Below are positions 1 through 9,006 of a stretch of DNA of 64,000 nt, one piece after another. Source of the DNA: Bacillus sp. Marseille-Q3570 (GTDB lineage: Bacteria > Bacillota > Bacilli > Bacillales > Fictibacillaceae); NCBI RefSeq assembly GCF_946151055.1, contig NZ_CAMGYZ010000001.1, positions 496,001 through 560,000 on the forward strand, read 5' to 3'. Numbering within the stretch: position 1 is the stretch's first letter; every line of letters begins with the position of its first letter. The notes beneath the pieces were generated by a model that saw only the letters and a list, made by a program, of their open reading frames with translations, had not been told where the DNA came from and ran no database searches. The position numbers were made by a program, and so were the translations under genes.

Positions 1-761
<761 letters not shown>

Positions 762-767
762 TCACCT

Positions 768-1130
768 CTATAAAACGATTTCAATTATTGGTCCAGCAAA
801 TAGAAGGAATCCTATTATAACAGCAATGATACTGAAAATAAAGACTGAACCAGCAGCAAAGTCCTTTGCTTTTTTCGCGATTGGGTGATATTCATCTGTC
901 AGCAGGTCGACAACTCGTTCAATTGACGAATTCATCAATTCCAGTCCCATCACGATTCCAATCGTTAGCAAGAGAATCGACCACTTCACAAATGAAAAAT
1001 CGAGCAAGAAAGCAAAAATAATGGTGAAAACAGCAAAAACACAATGGATGCGAAAATTACGTTCCTCTCGCCAGCCCTGTAATACTCCTTCAAACGCAAA
1101 GCGAAAACTTCTCGCAACCCCCTTGATCAT
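768..1130 (-). CDS. dgkA: Undecaprenol kinase / diacylglycerol kinase family membrane protein
   Basis: Small integral membrane kinase of the DgkA family. In Gram-positives the family phosphorylates undecaprenol, feeding the lipid carrier of cell-wall synthesis. The 120 residues carry three hydrophobic segments. The family signature is seen as E-L-M-N-S-S-I-E-R-V-V-D at about 64-75 and K-K-A-K-D-F-A-A-G-S at about 85-94. The start overlaps the end of ybeY by 4 bases and cdd follows after 12 bases, so it is an internal operon gene. Confidence 0.95.
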   Translation of the reverse strand: MIKGVARSFRFAFEGVLQGWREERNFRIHCVFAVFTIIFAFLLDFSFVKWSILLLTIGIVMGLELMNSSIERVVDLLTDEYHPIAKKAKDFAAGSVFIFSIIAVIIGFLLFAGPIIEIVL

Positions 1131-1597
1131 GACCGTTTCAATCCATAGGAATTGAGTATAGCGTCTTGTCTCTCTAACATTTGCTTTTCATCTTCATCGC
1201 CCATATGATCATATCCTAATAAGTGCAGGAACCCATGGACAGCTAGAAAACCAGTCTCTCGCATGAATGAATGACCATATTCTTCGGCTTGTTCGGCCGC
1301 CTTTTCAATTGAAATGATGATGTCTCCAAGCAAAATCGGATGATCGTCCTCAACAATCTTCAATTCACCCTCTACTTCGTCTTCAAGGGCAAAGGAAATG
1401 ACATCAGTCGGCCTGTCGATCCCTCTATATTCGGAATTGATCTCTTGGATACGTTCATTCGTCACAAACGTCACAGAGAGTTCTGTTCCTTGTTTGATCG
1501 ATTCTTCCTTCGCAGCATGCTGAAGCAGACTTTCTACTTCACTTATAAAGGATTCATCCAATTGTTCGGTTTCATCAAATAAATCTATAGATAACAT
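1127..1597 (-). CDS. ybeY: Endoribonuclease YbeY (16S rRNA maturation)
   Basis: YbeY is a single-strand-specific metallo-endoribonuclease involved in 16S rRNA 3' processing and 70S quality control. The 156-residue protein has the family's zinc motif HGFLHLLGYDH at residues 121-131 and the R-G-I-D-R-P-T-D-V-I-S-F strand before it. It overlaps pgpH by one base (A of the stop/start) and dgkA by four, so it is tightly coupled in the pgpH-ybeY-dgkA-cdd-era operon. Confidence 0.97.
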   Translation of the reverse strand: MLSIDLFDETEQLDESFISEVESLLQHAAKEESIKQGTELSVTFVTNERIQEINSEYRGIDRPTDVISFALEDEVEGELKIVEDDHPILLGDIIISIEKAAEQAEEYGHSFMRETGFLAVHGFLHLLGYDHMGDEDEKQMLERQDAILNSYGLKRS

Positions 1598-3789
1598 TAT
1601 GCTTGGCTCACTTTCTTCTTATGAATTTCCTCAGGATATTCAATACGGGAATGGAACATGCCATTCAACGTTTCGCAAATGCTTATCGTAACGGTTTCGA
1701 GTTCCTTTAATGTAATCGAACATTCGTTGAACTGTCCATCCTCCAATCGTTCGGCAATGATTTTCCGTACTAATGATTCTATCTTAGTCGGTGTAGGCTT
1801 TGCAATAGAACGGACAGCAGCCTCTACAGAATCTGAAATCGACACGATTGCAATTTCTTTTGTTTGCGGTTTCGGCCCCGGATAACGGAAATCGGATTCG
1901 GTGACCTGTTTATCCGATTGCTGCATCGCTTTATGGTGAAAATATTTCAATAACGTGGTGCCATGATGTTGCTCTGCGATATCAACAATCTCTGTCGGGA
2001 GATTATATTCCCTCAGCATTTCTGCTCCATCATACGGATGTGCTATGATGATCGTTTTACTGAGCTGTGGTGATATTTTATCGTGTGGATTTTCAATATT
2101 CATCTGGTTCTCAATGAAAAAGTGAGGACGCTTCGTCTTTCCAAGATCATGGTAGTAAGATCCCACTCTTGCCAGAAGACCATTTGCCCCGATCGCTTCG
2201 CATGCAGCCTCAGACAAATTAGCGACAACAACACTATGATGATACGTTCCTGGAGTTTCCATGAGCAATTTCCTGAGTAATGGATGGTTCGGATTAGAAA
2301 GTTCAATCAGCTTCATGGAAGTCAATATACCGAAACCTGCTTCAAAGAATGGTAAAAGCCCAAGGGTCAATACAGCGGATATGAACCCCGAGAATAGGGC
2401 ATATCCAACTTGCCAGGAGATATCGGTCAGTCCAAATTGGCCATTCGTCAATGCCAAAATGAGCAACACAACAATCGAATTGATGACAGATACAAAGAAT
2501 CCGGCTTTCAGAATTTTAGATTTGACGTTCCTTTTTCCAAGGAAAAGGATACCTGAAAGAGAACTGATCAGGACATACGTTCCTATCGTGAAATTGAATG
2601 GACTTGCCGTATTCTCGTTAAAAATTAAACTTCCACAAATTGCGAAAACGATACTTGAAATGATTGCACTCTGTTCATCGATCAACATTTTGATCATCAT
2701 GGTTCCAAAAGCGACTGGTACGATGAATGCCACACTAGGATAATAGATACTGAGCAAGCTGGTAATTTTCATCAATATAAGAGTGATCGAAAACAATAAC
2801 ACATATATGATCAATTTGATGTTTTCTTTTTTCTTATCACCAATCAGATCACGTAAGTAATAGATCAAGAAAGCGGTCATTAAGAGGACCAATAATCCTA
2901 GGCCGATGTATGGATAAGGAGAAAAGTCCTCTTTTAATAAGCCGACAATCTCCAGTTTATAGAGGACATCACTGGTGATACGGCTTCCTTGTTCAACTAT
3001 GATTTCACCTTCTCGGATGAAGACTGGCTCTACATTCGCTATCGCCTCTTCACGTAATCTTTTTGTCTCTTCTGCATCAAATGTATAAGTCGATGTAATC
3101 GCACTTGCTGTTATCTCGCTTAAAGCTGGTTTAACACTGTCAGATATGAACGCATTTCCGATGAAAGGTTCAACTTCCTTCTTCTTTTCATTAATCTGCT
3201 CAACGGTGATTTTATCCTTCATGATCGTTTTTATCGTCGAGGTCGCAACATCTTTAGCCATTGAAACATCCGCTTTAGAAGCATTCAAAAAAGTGATCAA
3301 TGAATCATCCTTAATGTCTTTGGAAATGAATTCAGGAAGGTTGTCACGGATCAAACTGATGTTTTGTTTGGTTGTAGTGATTTTGTCAGCATTTGTTTCA
3401 GGTGTATCTTCCTCTTTTTTAGGATCCGTTTTATCGTTTTCTTTGGAAGTCTCTGCTTGAATCTCCTGGATCTGAGTGAACAATTTTTCTATATAAACGA
3501 CCTGGTCAAGGACAACATTTTCCTTTTCCACATATTCATCCGGAACAGAAGCAGCTGCTTCCGCTTCTTTAGCATTCGTTTCCCTTTGATTTTGAATACG
3601 GTAAGGGGATTGAATATCATCTTCAGCAATCGAATTCAAACTGACATCCAGCTTTTCAGGAATGACGTTGCTTATCATCGTAACCACCATTACAAAAGCG
3701 AGCGCCAAATAAAGAAGGAATCTGCTTATTTTACTATTTTCAATTTGATTCCATTTCGTTTTCAGTTGATTAATTACCTTGGGAGACAT
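1597..3789 (-). CDS. pgpH: Cyclic-di-AMP phosphodiesterase PgpH (7TM-HD protein)
   Basis: Membrane phosphodiesterase that degrades c-di-AMP to pApA (YqfF/PgpH family). Architecture seen in 730 residues: an N-terminal membrane anchor at about 22-42, an extracellular 7TMR-HDED domain to about 290, seven membrane segments at about 295-480, then a cytoplasmic HD domain with YYHDLGKTKRP near residue 545 and later EQHHGT. The extracytoplasmic part has a Lys/Asp/Glu-rich stretch at about 115-135. The ATG follows AAAGGAG. It begins an operon with ybeY and is separated from phoH by an unusually long repeat-filled gap. Confidence 0.96.
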   Translation of the reverse strand: MSPKVINQLKTKWNQIENSKISRFLLYLALAFVMVVTMISNVIPEKLDVSLNSIAEDDIQSPYRIQNQRETNAKEAEAAASVPDEYVEKENVVLDQVVYIEKLFTQIQEIQAETSKENDKTDPKKEEDTPETNADKITTTKQNISLIRDNLPEFISKDIKDDSLITFLNASKADVSMAKDVATSTIKTIMKDKITVEQINEKKKEVEPFIGNAFISDSVKPALSEITASAITSTYTFDAEETKRLREEAIANVEPVFIREGEIIVEQGSRITSDVLYKLEIVGLLKEDFSPYPYIGLGLLVLLMTAFLIYYLRDLIGDKKKENIKLIIYVLLFSITLILMKITSLLSIYYPSVAFIVPVAFGTMMIKMLIDEQSAIISSIVFAICGSLIFNENTASPFNFTIGTYVLISSLSGILFLGKRNVKSKILKAGFFVSVINSIVVLLILALTNGQFGLTDISWQVGYALFSGFISAVLTLGLLPFFEAGFGILTSMKLIELSNPNHPLLRKLLMETPGTYHHSVVVANLSEAACEAIGANGLLARVGSYYHDLGKTKRPHFFIENQMNIENPHDKISPQLSKTIIIAHPYDGAEMLREYNLPTEIVDIAEQHHGTTLLKYFHHKAMQQSDKQVTESDFRYPGPKPQTKEIAIVSISDSVEAAVRSIAKPTPTKIESLVRKIIAERLEDGQFNECSITLKELETVTISICETLNGMFHSRIEYPEEIHKKKVSQA

Positions 3790-3913
3790 TCAATCCCACT
3801 CCTTTTGGTGGTGCACTGGTTTGTCAGATAAAGATTAAAATCAAAAATTCTCTCATGTTATCATTTTATCACGTATTTCGACCCATAGGGACAAGGGTTA
3901 AGAAAATTTTGTA

Positions 3914-4005
3914 AAAGAAAACTCGGCAAAGCCAAGCCTTTGGCGCAGGCGAGCCTTAGTTGCGCTAATATTGGAGAAATTATTTTGGTCTTTCTTTAAG
4001 TGTAA
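3914..4005 (+). repeat. Dispersed three-hairpin repeat, copy 1
   Basis: About 92 bp. It shares the order A-rich lead, CTTGGC-type hairpin, GCGCAGGC...GAGCCTTAGTTGCGC hairpin and AAGAAAGTA/TACTTTCTT-type hairpin with copies at 4430, 7371, 20281 and 46195. In this copy the third stem is degraded (GGAGAAAT with TTTCTTTAAG). It lies between phoH and pgpH. Confidence 0.85.
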
Positions 4006-4159
4006 AGAAGGCATACTTCTATTACCTTTCATGAACGTAAAAAGTTTCAAAAATAACTTCATATTTAAGCAACTGCGGTAAGGGAAGGATTTTTTCAACG
4101 CAACTTTTCTAAAAGATTGTTGCTTCTGAGTCATTTTTTAAAAAACACCTTGTGTGCAA

Positions 4160-4425
4160 GTTGATTGGAGAGCAAGGGGCGAGACTCCTCGAAAATGAAA
4201 TTCGCATTTTCTTCGTGCGATGCAACGCTGCCGAACTTCCCTTGTCCTGCGGGATCAGCGTGCCTACTACCTGAATAATCTCCTCGAAAGGCATGCGACG
4301 AGGAAGCTCGCTTCGATTGGACTTTCGTGTAGACGCAGGAGCACAAATGCTTCCTTGAAAAGGGTCGCAAGGCAACGAGCGGGCACGCTTCGGAAGGCGA
4401 GCATCCTGGAGCGGAAATCAACGAC
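4160..4425 (+). repeat. Bacillaceae-type intergenic repeat (degenerate)
   Basis: Begins with GGGGCGAGACTCCTCG near 4176 and ends with GCATCCTGGAGCGGAAATC near 4401-4419. These two ends are familiar from a GC-richer repeat scattered between genes in many Bacillaceae genomes (recalled, not searched). The middle has further stems such as CTCCTCG with CGAGGA. It is followed within a few bases by copy 2 of the hairpin repeat, giving a composite block. Confidence 0.6.
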
Positions 4426-4429
4426 TTTT

Positions 4430-4520
4430 AAAGAAAACTTGGCGAGACCAAGCCTTTTGTAGGTCGAGCCTTAGTTGCCCTTATACTGAAGAAAGTATTT
4501 TTTACTTTCTTTAAGTGCAA
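4430..4520 (+). repeat. Dispersed three-hairpin repeat, copy 2
   Basis: Same element as copy 1, about 425 bases further on and in the same orientation. First stem CTTGG...CCAAG (4438-4452); centre GTCGAGCCTTAGTTGCCC; third stem GAAGAAAGTA with TACTTTCTTT around a T-rich loop. It differs from copy 1 at many positions, so the two are not a recent duplication. Confidence 0.85.
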
Positions 4521-4548
4521 GTGCAACGAAATTTGCGAAAACAGCCAA

Positions 4549-4630
4549 GAAAAAAGACCATCCCACACTTCCAGTCAGTTAACTCGATTTTAAAAATGAG
4601 AGGTTCTGACTTGAAGCGGGATTGGTCTTA
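4549..4630 (-). terminator. Terminator of the yqfC-yqfD-phoH operon
   Basis: On the minus strand AAGACCAATCCC, which overlaps the phoH stop codon, pairs with GGGATGGTCTT about 60 bases downstream, followed by TTTTTTC. Inner GTCAG/CTGAC segments can pair as well. The long arm spacing makes this less certain than a simple hairpin. Confidence 0.6.
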
Positions 4631-5593
4631 ATCATTATCTTCGACTTCATAAGCATTTATGATTTTTTGTACAAGAGGATGGCGTACTACATCGGATTGT
4701 TGCATATGCATAATCTTGATTCCTTGAATGTCTTTGAAAATTGTCTGTGCTTTACGAAGTCCTGATGCTTTTCCACGTGGTAAATCGATTTGGGTGATGT
4801 CACCGGTAATGATCATTTTGGATCCGAAACCAAGTCTCGTCAAAAACATTTTCATTTGTTCAGGAGTTGTGTTCTGGGCTTCATCAAGAATGACGAATGC
4901 CTCGTCCAATGTACGTCCTCTCATATATGCCAGAGGCGCGATCTCAATCGTCCCACGCTCAATAAGTCTTTCCGTATGTTCCACTCCGAAAAGATCATGT
5001 AGTGCATCATATAAAGGTCTTAGATATGGATCAACTTTTTCCTTCAAATCACCCGGCAGGAATCCAAGGCTTTCTCCTGCTTCCACTGCAGGGCGCGTCA
5101 AGATGATCCTTTTGACCTTCCCTTCCTTCAAAGCTTTAACTGCCATGACAACAGCTAAAAATGTCTTTCCTGTACCTGCAGGACCAATACCAAAGACGAG
5201 ATCATTTTTTTTGATCGCATTGATGTAATGGCGTTGACCGAGTGTTTTTGAACGAATCGGTCTACCTTTGATATTTGTTGTGATTTCTTCTTCGAATAAT
5301 TGATCAAGTTCTTCGAGTATGCCTTCATTCGAGAGCTGTACGGCATAGATGACATCCCGGTCAGTGATATTGACACCTTTACGGATCAATGAGAGAAGGG
5401 CGTTAAGGACATCTTCAACCAGTTGGGCTGTATCCTCCTCCCCAGTCACAGCTACTCCGCCGCCACGCGTAACGATCTCTACATCCAACGTCTGTTCAAG
5501 TGTTTTCAGGTGTGAATCATTAGGACCGAATAAGGCAATGCCTTCCGAAGGATTGTCTATTTGTAAACTCTTTAAATTCAAGTGTTCTGACAA
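4628..5593 (-). CDS. phoH: PhoH family ATPase/ribonuclease
   Basis: PhoH-like P-loop ATPase, a family linked to RNA metabolism. The 321 residues hold an N-terminal KH-like region (1-110), Walker A GPAGTGKTF near 137-145, GRTLDEAFVILDEAQN with the Walker B Asp-Glu near 225-240, and TGDITQIDLP sensor-type sequence. The start is TTG in a GGAGGAG context about 12 bases upstream. It lies 6 bases after yqfD in the yqfC-yqfD-phoH operon. Confidence 0.95.
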   Translation of the reverse strand: MSEHLNLKSLQIDNPSEGIALFGPNDSHLKTLEQTLDVEIVTRGGGVAVTGEEDTAQLVEDVLNALLSLIRKGVNITDRDVIYAVQLSNEGILEELDQLFEEEITTNIKGRPIRSKTLGQRHYINAIKKNDLVFGIGPAGTGKTFLAVVMAVKALKEGKVKRIILTRPAVEAGESLGFLPGDLKEKVDPYLRPLYDALHDLFGVEHTERLIERGTIEIAPLAYMRGRTLDEAFVILDEAQNTTPEQMKMFLTRLGFGSKMIITGDITQIDLPRGKASGLRKAQTIFKDIQGIKIMHMQQSDVVRHPLVQKIINAYEVEDND

Positions 5594-5599
5594 TATGGC

Positions 5600-6787
5600 T
5601 CAATCTCCTCCAATTATTGGTTGTTCACTTACAATATTTTCGATGACTTTATAGTACATCGATACTTTTACTTTACCATTGTCAATTGTATGGTGCAAAA
5701 TTTTTCCGCTCTTGATTGTCGCTTCATCATCCAGTTTGCTTTTCAGATCTTCGCCAGCCATTTCTTTTGCTTTTTCAATGGCTTCGTTCTCTGTATATTT
5801 GCGAACGACACGTTCTGATTCCTGTACATCTTTTCTTAAATAAGAGATCGGTAATTCCCAAATGAACATTCGAAACGACTTTTCTTCCTCCAATACTTCA
5901 TAATTCTCATAGGTGACATCGCTGAATCCCCATATCGGAATATTTTTACCAAATACGCTTAAGTAATGTTTGTGAATATTGTTACCTGTGTAGGTTTCGA
6001 AGCTCGACTGCAGCGGCAGCGTCACATCTCCTCGATACCAAACCTCACCGAACACTTTGCCTTTCGCAGCAACGGTACGCGTATTTTTATCTTTTCCAAT
6101 ATACCCTGAAACTAATAATTCTCCCTTTTGGACCAATTGATTTCTTTCCACTTTCGGCTGACCTTGCTCGATGAACATATCTGTAATGAAGGCTTTCTTT
6201 TTAGCGATGAGGTTTTGTGGTCCTGTCACCTTCACCTTTTCAGGCAATTCCTTTTGCACGACTTTAAACTTGAAGGTCGTCCCGTCCAACGTGACCCCGA
6301 CCCACGTGACCTCGTCCATTTTTTCGGTAACATAATATTGGACTTCACGCGGGTCCGGTAATCTGAATAAAAGCTTTCCTTTCTTGATCCCTAACTCATC
6401 AACCACTTTTCTGAGGTGATGTTCAGTTTTGGGATCGGCCCCGCTCACTTCAATTTTCCAAACCATGTTGGATAAGAGGAAGACAATAACGAAAAAGGAA
6501 AGCAGCCCTATAATGAATCCGCCTCTAGATATCATCCTTTTAACGATGAATGGTGCTCCCTGTTTTCGAACCACTGTAAATCTGCATCCGGATTCCCTTA
6601 ATCCTTTCCTCATGTGTAGAGCATCATCGGTGAACATATGAAATTCCAGCTGTGATTCATTCCGTCGTCTTATATCCCAAAGGTGAATATTATGATTCAA
6701 ACAATAATTGAGGAAGGTTTCTGCATGTTCTCCTTCAATTTTTACAATAACAGTTCCTTTGAGGTACTTTGTCCAAAATTTTTTCAT
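5600..6787 (-). CDS. yqfD: Sporulation protein YqfD
   Basis: Member of the YqfD/SpoIV-associated membrane protein family, sigma-E controlled in B. subtilis and needed for efficient sporulation; exact biochemical role unknown. The 395 residues have a cytoplasmic N-terminal domain, one strong membrane helix at about 91-112 (GGFIIGLLSFFVIVFLLSN) and a large extracytoplasmic domain. ATG is preceded by GGGGGAGGAG. It follows yqfC by 20 bases and precedes phoH. Confidence 0.93.
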   Translation of the reverse strand: MKKFWTKYLKGTVIVKIEGEHAETFLNYCLNHNIHLWDIRRRNESQLEFHMFTDDALHMRKGLRESGCRFTVVRKQGAPFIVKRMISRGGFIIGLLSFFVIVFLLSNMVWKIEVSGADPKTEHHLRKVVDELGIKKGKLLFRLPDPREVQYYVTEKMDEVTWVGVTLDGTTFKFKVVQKELPEKVKVTGPQNLIAKKKAFITDMFIEQGQPKVERNQLVQKGELLVSGYIGKDKNTRTVAAKGKVFGEVWYRGDVTLPLQSSFETYTGNNIHKHYLSVFGKNIPIWGFSDVTYENYEVLEEEKSFRMFIWELPISYLRKDVQESERVVRKYTENEAIEKAKEMAGEDLKSKLDDEATIKSGKILHHTIDNGKVKVSMYYKVIENIVSEQPIIGGD

Positions 6788-6807
6788 GGCTCCTCCCCCT
6801 ATTGATT

Positions 6808-7092
6808 TTAAGAAATGTTTATGTAACGCACATCAAGAATTTTACCCTCTACTAAAATTTCCTCAGGGAGGATCGTTTTCAACACAAAATCCTCACCTGT
6901 AATCAAGACCTCCCCTTGTTGAAGGTTAAGACGGAGTTCTTCATTAGTGAATTTCTTAACCCCCTTATGGTTTTCAATATATAGGTGCAAATGTCCAATC
7001 ATCGTGATCCTGGGCAGGTCCATGACGACATCAGCTGGCAACTCCAAAGAACGGGTCATCCACTTTTTCACTTTCTGTTTCAAACGCGCCAT
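6808..7092 (-). CDS. yqfC: Sporulation protein YqfC
   Basis: Small cytoplasmic YabP/YqfC-family protein made in the mother cell during sporulation in Bacillus, partner of YqfD by genomic context. The family core E-L-P-A-D-V-V-M-D-L-P-R-I-T is seen at about 15-28. The frame is open to 7134, but the ATG at 7092 (MARLKQKV) is chosen because AGGGGG lies 7 bases upstream and the 94-residue length matches the family. Confidence 0.93.
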   Translation of the reverse strand: MARLKQKVKKWMTRSLELPADVVMDLPRITMIGHLHLYIENHKGVKKFTNEELRLNLQQGEVLITGEDFVLKTILPEEILVEGKILDVRYINIS

Positions 7093-7370
7093 AAACGAAC
7101 CCCCTCTCATCTCATTTTTATGAATGAAAAGCAATAACTATCACCGTTATCCATACTTTCACCATTATATTTTTCATATTTGAATTCATGCGGAAAAGAT
7201 TATATCCGCTTCCATCAGCAGAAAATGTCCAAAGAGAGGGGCTCATAAGGAAACATTCAGAAACGGAGAATGATTTCATTTTGCATTGAGATCTGTTCAA
7301 GTGAGGAGGTTGGTGGATCGCCGTGAGGAAAAGAAATTTGGTAATCAACGATGATGAATATAGAGCGTAT

Positions 7371-7459
7371 AGAAAACTTGGTAAAGCAAGCCTTTGGCGC
7401 AGGCTGAGCTTTTGTTGCCCTTATATTGAATAAAGTATTTTATACTTTACTTAAGCAAT
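7371..7459 (+). repeat. Dispersed three-hairpin repeat, copy 3
   Basis: About 89 bp in the same orientation as the other copies. The third hairpin has changed on both arms: TATTG at 7433 side pairs with CAATA on the other arm, where copy 4 has TACTG and CAGTA. This looks like a compensatory change. It abuts the floA-operon terminator. Confidence 0.85.
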
Positions 7460-7460
7460 A

Positions 7461-7495
7461 AAAAACCATGTACACAAAAATTGCGTACATGGCTT
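7461..7495 (-). terminator. Terminator of the yqeZ-floA operon
   Basis: Perfect 8-bp stem CCATGTAC/GTACATGG (7466-7473 with 7485-7492), followed on the minus strand by TTTTTT. It lies 10 bases after the stop of the last gene. Confidence 0.9.
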
Positions 7496-7503
7496 TATCA
7501 TTT

Positions 7504-7995
7504 TTACCTTTGTCTTAAACGAGCGGATACAGAATGCGGTTTTCTGGAACGGGGCGGACCAAGCACCTCTGCCCAGATGACCCCCTGAGCAACATTGTCT
7601 GGATTAGGCAGAAGTTGACTCTGGGTAGGTTTCGGTCTTGTCTTAGGTTGGGGGCGAGGCAGTCTCGATTCTCTTGGTACATAGTCTCGTGATAATTGTT
7701 TTTGAACCGATTGCCCTATTTCCTCCCGTTTTGTTTCGTACATTTCTTGCAAATCTGTAGAAAGCTTTTCACCGCGTTCCTTCCACTGCCGTTCTGATCG
7801 TGGCTTCTCCTCAGCACGAGCAGGTCTTGTTTCAACTGGACGCGGCTGTTGTTGATTTTGTTGTGGTCTACGTTTAGGTTGCTGCTGTTCATTTTGTTTT
7901 TCGATTTGACGCTTGAAGAAGCTGAGAATCCCGCCAATGACCAAAATCACGAAGAAGATGTTTTGCATCAGCAGTTCAAAGATTGCTTCTAGCAC
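7504..7995 (-). CDS. Small membrane-anchored Q/R/P-rich protein downstream of floA (YqfB position)
   Basis: 163 residues: one hydrophobic N-terminal helix at about 8-26, then a basic, low-complexity cytoplasmic tail rich in Gln, Arg and Pro (about 30-70) with repeated RPQ/PRP blocks, a helical middle and a basic C-terminus ending SARLRQR. It overlaps floA by one base and ends the operon. B. subtilis has a small gene, yqfB, in the same place after floA. Function unknown; scaffolding or floA-associated roles would be speculation. Confidence 0.85.
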   Translation of the reverse strand: MLEAIFELLMQNIFFVILVIGGILSFFKRQIEKQNEQQQPKRRPQQNQQQPRPVETRPARAEEKPRSERQWKERGEKLSTDLQEMYETKREEIGQSVQKQLSRDYVPRESRLPRPQPKTRPKPTQSQLLPNPDNVAQGVIWAEVLGPPRSRKPHSVSARLRQR

Positions 7996-9002
7996 TAGTA
8001 AGTGCCTCCTCCTGGATTGTCGTCTTCATCCTTAGGGTCTGTCGCTTTACCGATCGATCCTCTCATATCAGTATCGGCTTTTACGTTATTATAGTTCATA
8101 TAATCCATGACCCCGATATTTCCTGAACGTAACGCTTCTGCCATTGCCATTGGAACTTCGGCTTCAGCTTCCACAACCTTGGCACGCATTTCCTCAACAC
8201 GCGCTTTCATTTCTTGTTCTTGTGCTACTGCCATTGCACGGCGTTCTTCCGCTTTCGCTTGAGCGATATTCTTATCTGCTTCAGCTTGCTCGGTTTGTAA
8301 TTCTGCCCCGATGTTTTTACCGATATCAACGTCGGCAATATCAATCGACAGAATTTCGAACGCTGTACCAGCATCAAGACCTTTTGTAAGTACTGTTTGA
8401 GAGATCAAATCCGGGTTCTCAAGGACTTTTTTATGATTATCCGATGAACCGATCGTTGATACGATTCCTTCCCCTACACGGGCGATGACAGTGTCTTCAC
8501 CCGCACCACCGACAAGGCGCTCGATGTTTGCACGTACTGTGATTCTAGCTTTCGCTTTCACTTCGATACCATCCATCGCCACACCAGCGATAAAAGGTGT
8601 CTCGATTACTTTCGGATTGACACTCATTTGAACAGCTTCCAAAACGTCACGTCCAGCAAGATCAATCGCTGCACAGCGTTCGAAGCTCAATTCAATGTTT
8701 GCTCTGTGAGCCGCAATCAGTGCATTTACGACCCGGTCTACGTTACCACCTGCTAAGTAGTGACTTTCCAACTGGTTTGTACTAAGTTCAAGTCCAGCTT
8801 TTACCGCCTTGATCAACGGATTGATGACGCGTGATGGAATAACACGTCTCAAGCGCATTCCGATCAGTGTGAAAATACTTACTCTTACTCCTGCAGCAAG
8901 TGCGGAAATCCACAGGGCTACAGGTACGAACGTGAATAATACGGCCAGGGCGATGATGACTGCCCCTATTAGAATGACCATGGTTAAGATGTTAGGATCC
9001 AT
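7995..9002 (-). CDS. floA: Flotillin-like protein FloA
   Basis: Membrane-microdomain scaffold of the YqfA/FloA family, which organises functional membrane domains. The 335 residues have an N-terminal hydrophobic hairpin region (about 5-52), a PHB-like domain, an Ala/Glu-rich coiled coil at about 228-285 ([19 protein letters not shown]) and a Gly-rich end DDNPGGGTY. Length matches B. subtilis FloA. It is 4 bases from yqeZ (NfeD), its usual partner. Confidence 0.97.
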   Translation of the reverse strand: MDPNILTMVILIGAVIIALAVLFTFVPVALWISALAAGVRVSIFTLIGMRLRRVIPSRVINPLIKAVKAGLELSTNQLESHYLAGGNVDRVVNALIAAHRANIELSFERCAAIDLAGRDVLEAVQMSVNPKVIETPFIAGVAMDGIEVKAKARITVRANIERLVGGAGEDTVIARVGEGIVSTIGSSDNHKKVLENPDLISQTVLTKGLDAGTAFEILSIDIADVDIGKNIGAELQTEQAEADKNIAQAKAEERRAMAVAQEQEMKARVEEMRAKVVEAEAEVPMAMAEALRSGNIGVMDYMNYNNVKADTDMRGSIGKATDPKDEDDNPGGGTY

Positions 9003-9006
9003 TTAA

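Larger units (their letters stand above)
3790..4627. other. 838-bp intergenic region filled with repeats
   Basis: No supportable gene. In B. subtilis phoH and pgpH are close neighbours; here they are pushed apart by two copies of a hairpin repeat (3914-4005 and 4430-4520), a Bacillaceae-type intergenic repeat between them (about 4160-4425) and the phoH terminator (4549-4630). Short open frames at 3898-4462 lie inside the repeats, lack ribosome-binding sites and resemble nothing recognisable. Confidence 0.8.
7093..7503. other. Intergenic region between the floA and yqfC operons
   Basis: 411 bases without a convincing gene. It holds the terminator of the floA operon (7461-7495) and copy 3 of the hairpin repeat (7371-7459). 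The rest (7093-7370) should contain the yqfC promoter, expected to be sigma-E dependent, but no confident -10/-35 pair could be placed by eye. Confidence 0.6.

Noticed and set aside
2261-2743. Plus-strand frame of 160 codons
   Set aside because: Shadow of the membrane domain of pgpH; hydrophobic pattern comes from the complementary strand.
4109-4462. Overlapping frames on both strands
   Set aside because: They lie wholly inside a non-coding repeat and have no ribosome-binding sites.
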